A stretch of DNA of 64,000 bases. It comes from Onchocerca volvulus. Its lineage: Eukaryota; Nematoda; Chromadorea; Rhabditida; Onchocercidae. This document shows positions 63,419 to 64,000 of the stretch, piece by piece. A program made the position numbers and the translations under genes. Numbering within the stretch: the stretch's first letter is position 1; each line of letters opens with the position of its first letter. The stretch is taken from contig HG738137.1 in NCBI GenBank assembly GCA_000499405.2, positions 14,253,661 through 14,317,660 on the forward strand. Direction: 5' to 3'. The notes beneath the pieces are model-generated. The model saw nothing but the letters and a program-made list of their open reading frames with translations, was not told the origin of the DNA and made no database searches.

Positions 63419-64000
63419 ATTGACAGGGTATATTTCTAACCTCTTCAAATTATTGTAAAAATAATAAAAAAAAAAAAAAAAAAAACAGTTTTCATTTTTA
63501 TTATATTTGTTAATGATCAAAAGTATATTTGTTTATATGTACTGTTCATATTGTATCTTTTATTTGTTTTTTTAAATTACATTTTATTGTAAAATTGGAA
63601 TTTATTTAGTATAATTAGTATATTAAACATATATTATTATTTGCTTTGTTTGCTTTTTTTTTAATGAATTAAGAAATATATGAATAATATTTCAATAGGA
63701 TTAAATATAATAACAATAATTGTGTGTGACAGTAATTGTGATTAAAAAAAAAATACAAAAATATACATTTTATATGTACGTATATACACGTATTGTACGT
63801 GAAAGAATACTTTTTGGCCATTAATTTTAATATTTTATAGTTTTGATATATCTATTAGAAAATATTTACATTATTATATCATGTCGTATATTTGCTCCAG
63901 GTAATAGAAATTAAACAGTATAGAATGATAATGTATGAAAATTATAGTTAAAATTAAAATTTGCATATAAATTCATAAATAAGATAAAAATATTGTTTAA
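63348..64000. other. 3' flank of the SOX gene
   Basis: Begins with a (TC)n tract at about 63370-63417 within 30 bases of the stop codon. AATAAA at 63463-63468 leads into a 19-base A-run, so this may be the poly(A) signal or just low-complexity sequence. The rest is AT-rich, with no gene seen up to the window end. Confidence 0.5.

Overview
The window looks like nuclear DNA of a parasitic nematode, probably a spirurid or filarial worm. The evidence is a very AT-rich background, many short intron-split genes, U-rich 3' splice sites (TTTTCAG/TTTTTAG) sitting directly before start codons as expected for spliced-leader trans-splicing, and nematode-like protein features such as the presenilin motif WDL in place of the usual YDL. 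The species cannot be fixed from the sequence alone.

Left part (1-30 kb), gene-dense. Five conserved housekeeping genes were rebuilt exon by exon, and almost every splice junction keeps the reading frame. They are a presenilin/SEL-12 gamma-secretase subunit (+, 2610-8212, 13 exons), a LIPT1-type lipoyltransferase (-, 9282-11416, 6 exons), the U5 snRNP WD40 protein SNRNP40 (-, 12139-15005, 9 exons), the NOSIP split-U-box protein (-, 15923-18288, 7 exons) and the cleavage/polyadenylation factor CPSF2/CPSF100 (+, 19685-27263, 15 exons). NOSIP, SNRNP40 and LIPT1 lie in tandem on the minus strand 0.7-0.9 kb apart. NOSIP and CPSF2 are divergent across a 1.4-kb intergenic region. Three of these genes act in mRNA processing. 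A small secreted cysteine-rich (Ly6/uPAR-like) gene follows (+, 28209-29242). Beyond it is an orphan cysteine-rich exon candidate near 29.8 kb.

Middle part (30-58 kb), a desert of about 28 kb with no gene I can support. It is filled with A/T homopolymers (up to 69 T and 82 A), tetranucleotide arrays (TGAA near 38.4 kb and its complement TTCA over 604 bp at 47.0-47.6 kb), a degenerate 20-bp minisatellite, a degenerate 200-bp tandem repeat, a TG/TATG tract and a 24-base poly-G run. A few islands of more complex sequence stand out: 33.4 kb, 45.6 kb, 49.9-50.3 kb and 52.7-53.6 kb.

Right part (58-64 kb). A six-exon SOX-family HMG-box transcription factor (+, 58277-63347) with an N-terminal polyglutamine run. 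The large low-complexity region upstream may hold its regulatory DNA. No mobile element with recognisable coding capacity, rRNA, tRNA or CRISPR array was seen.
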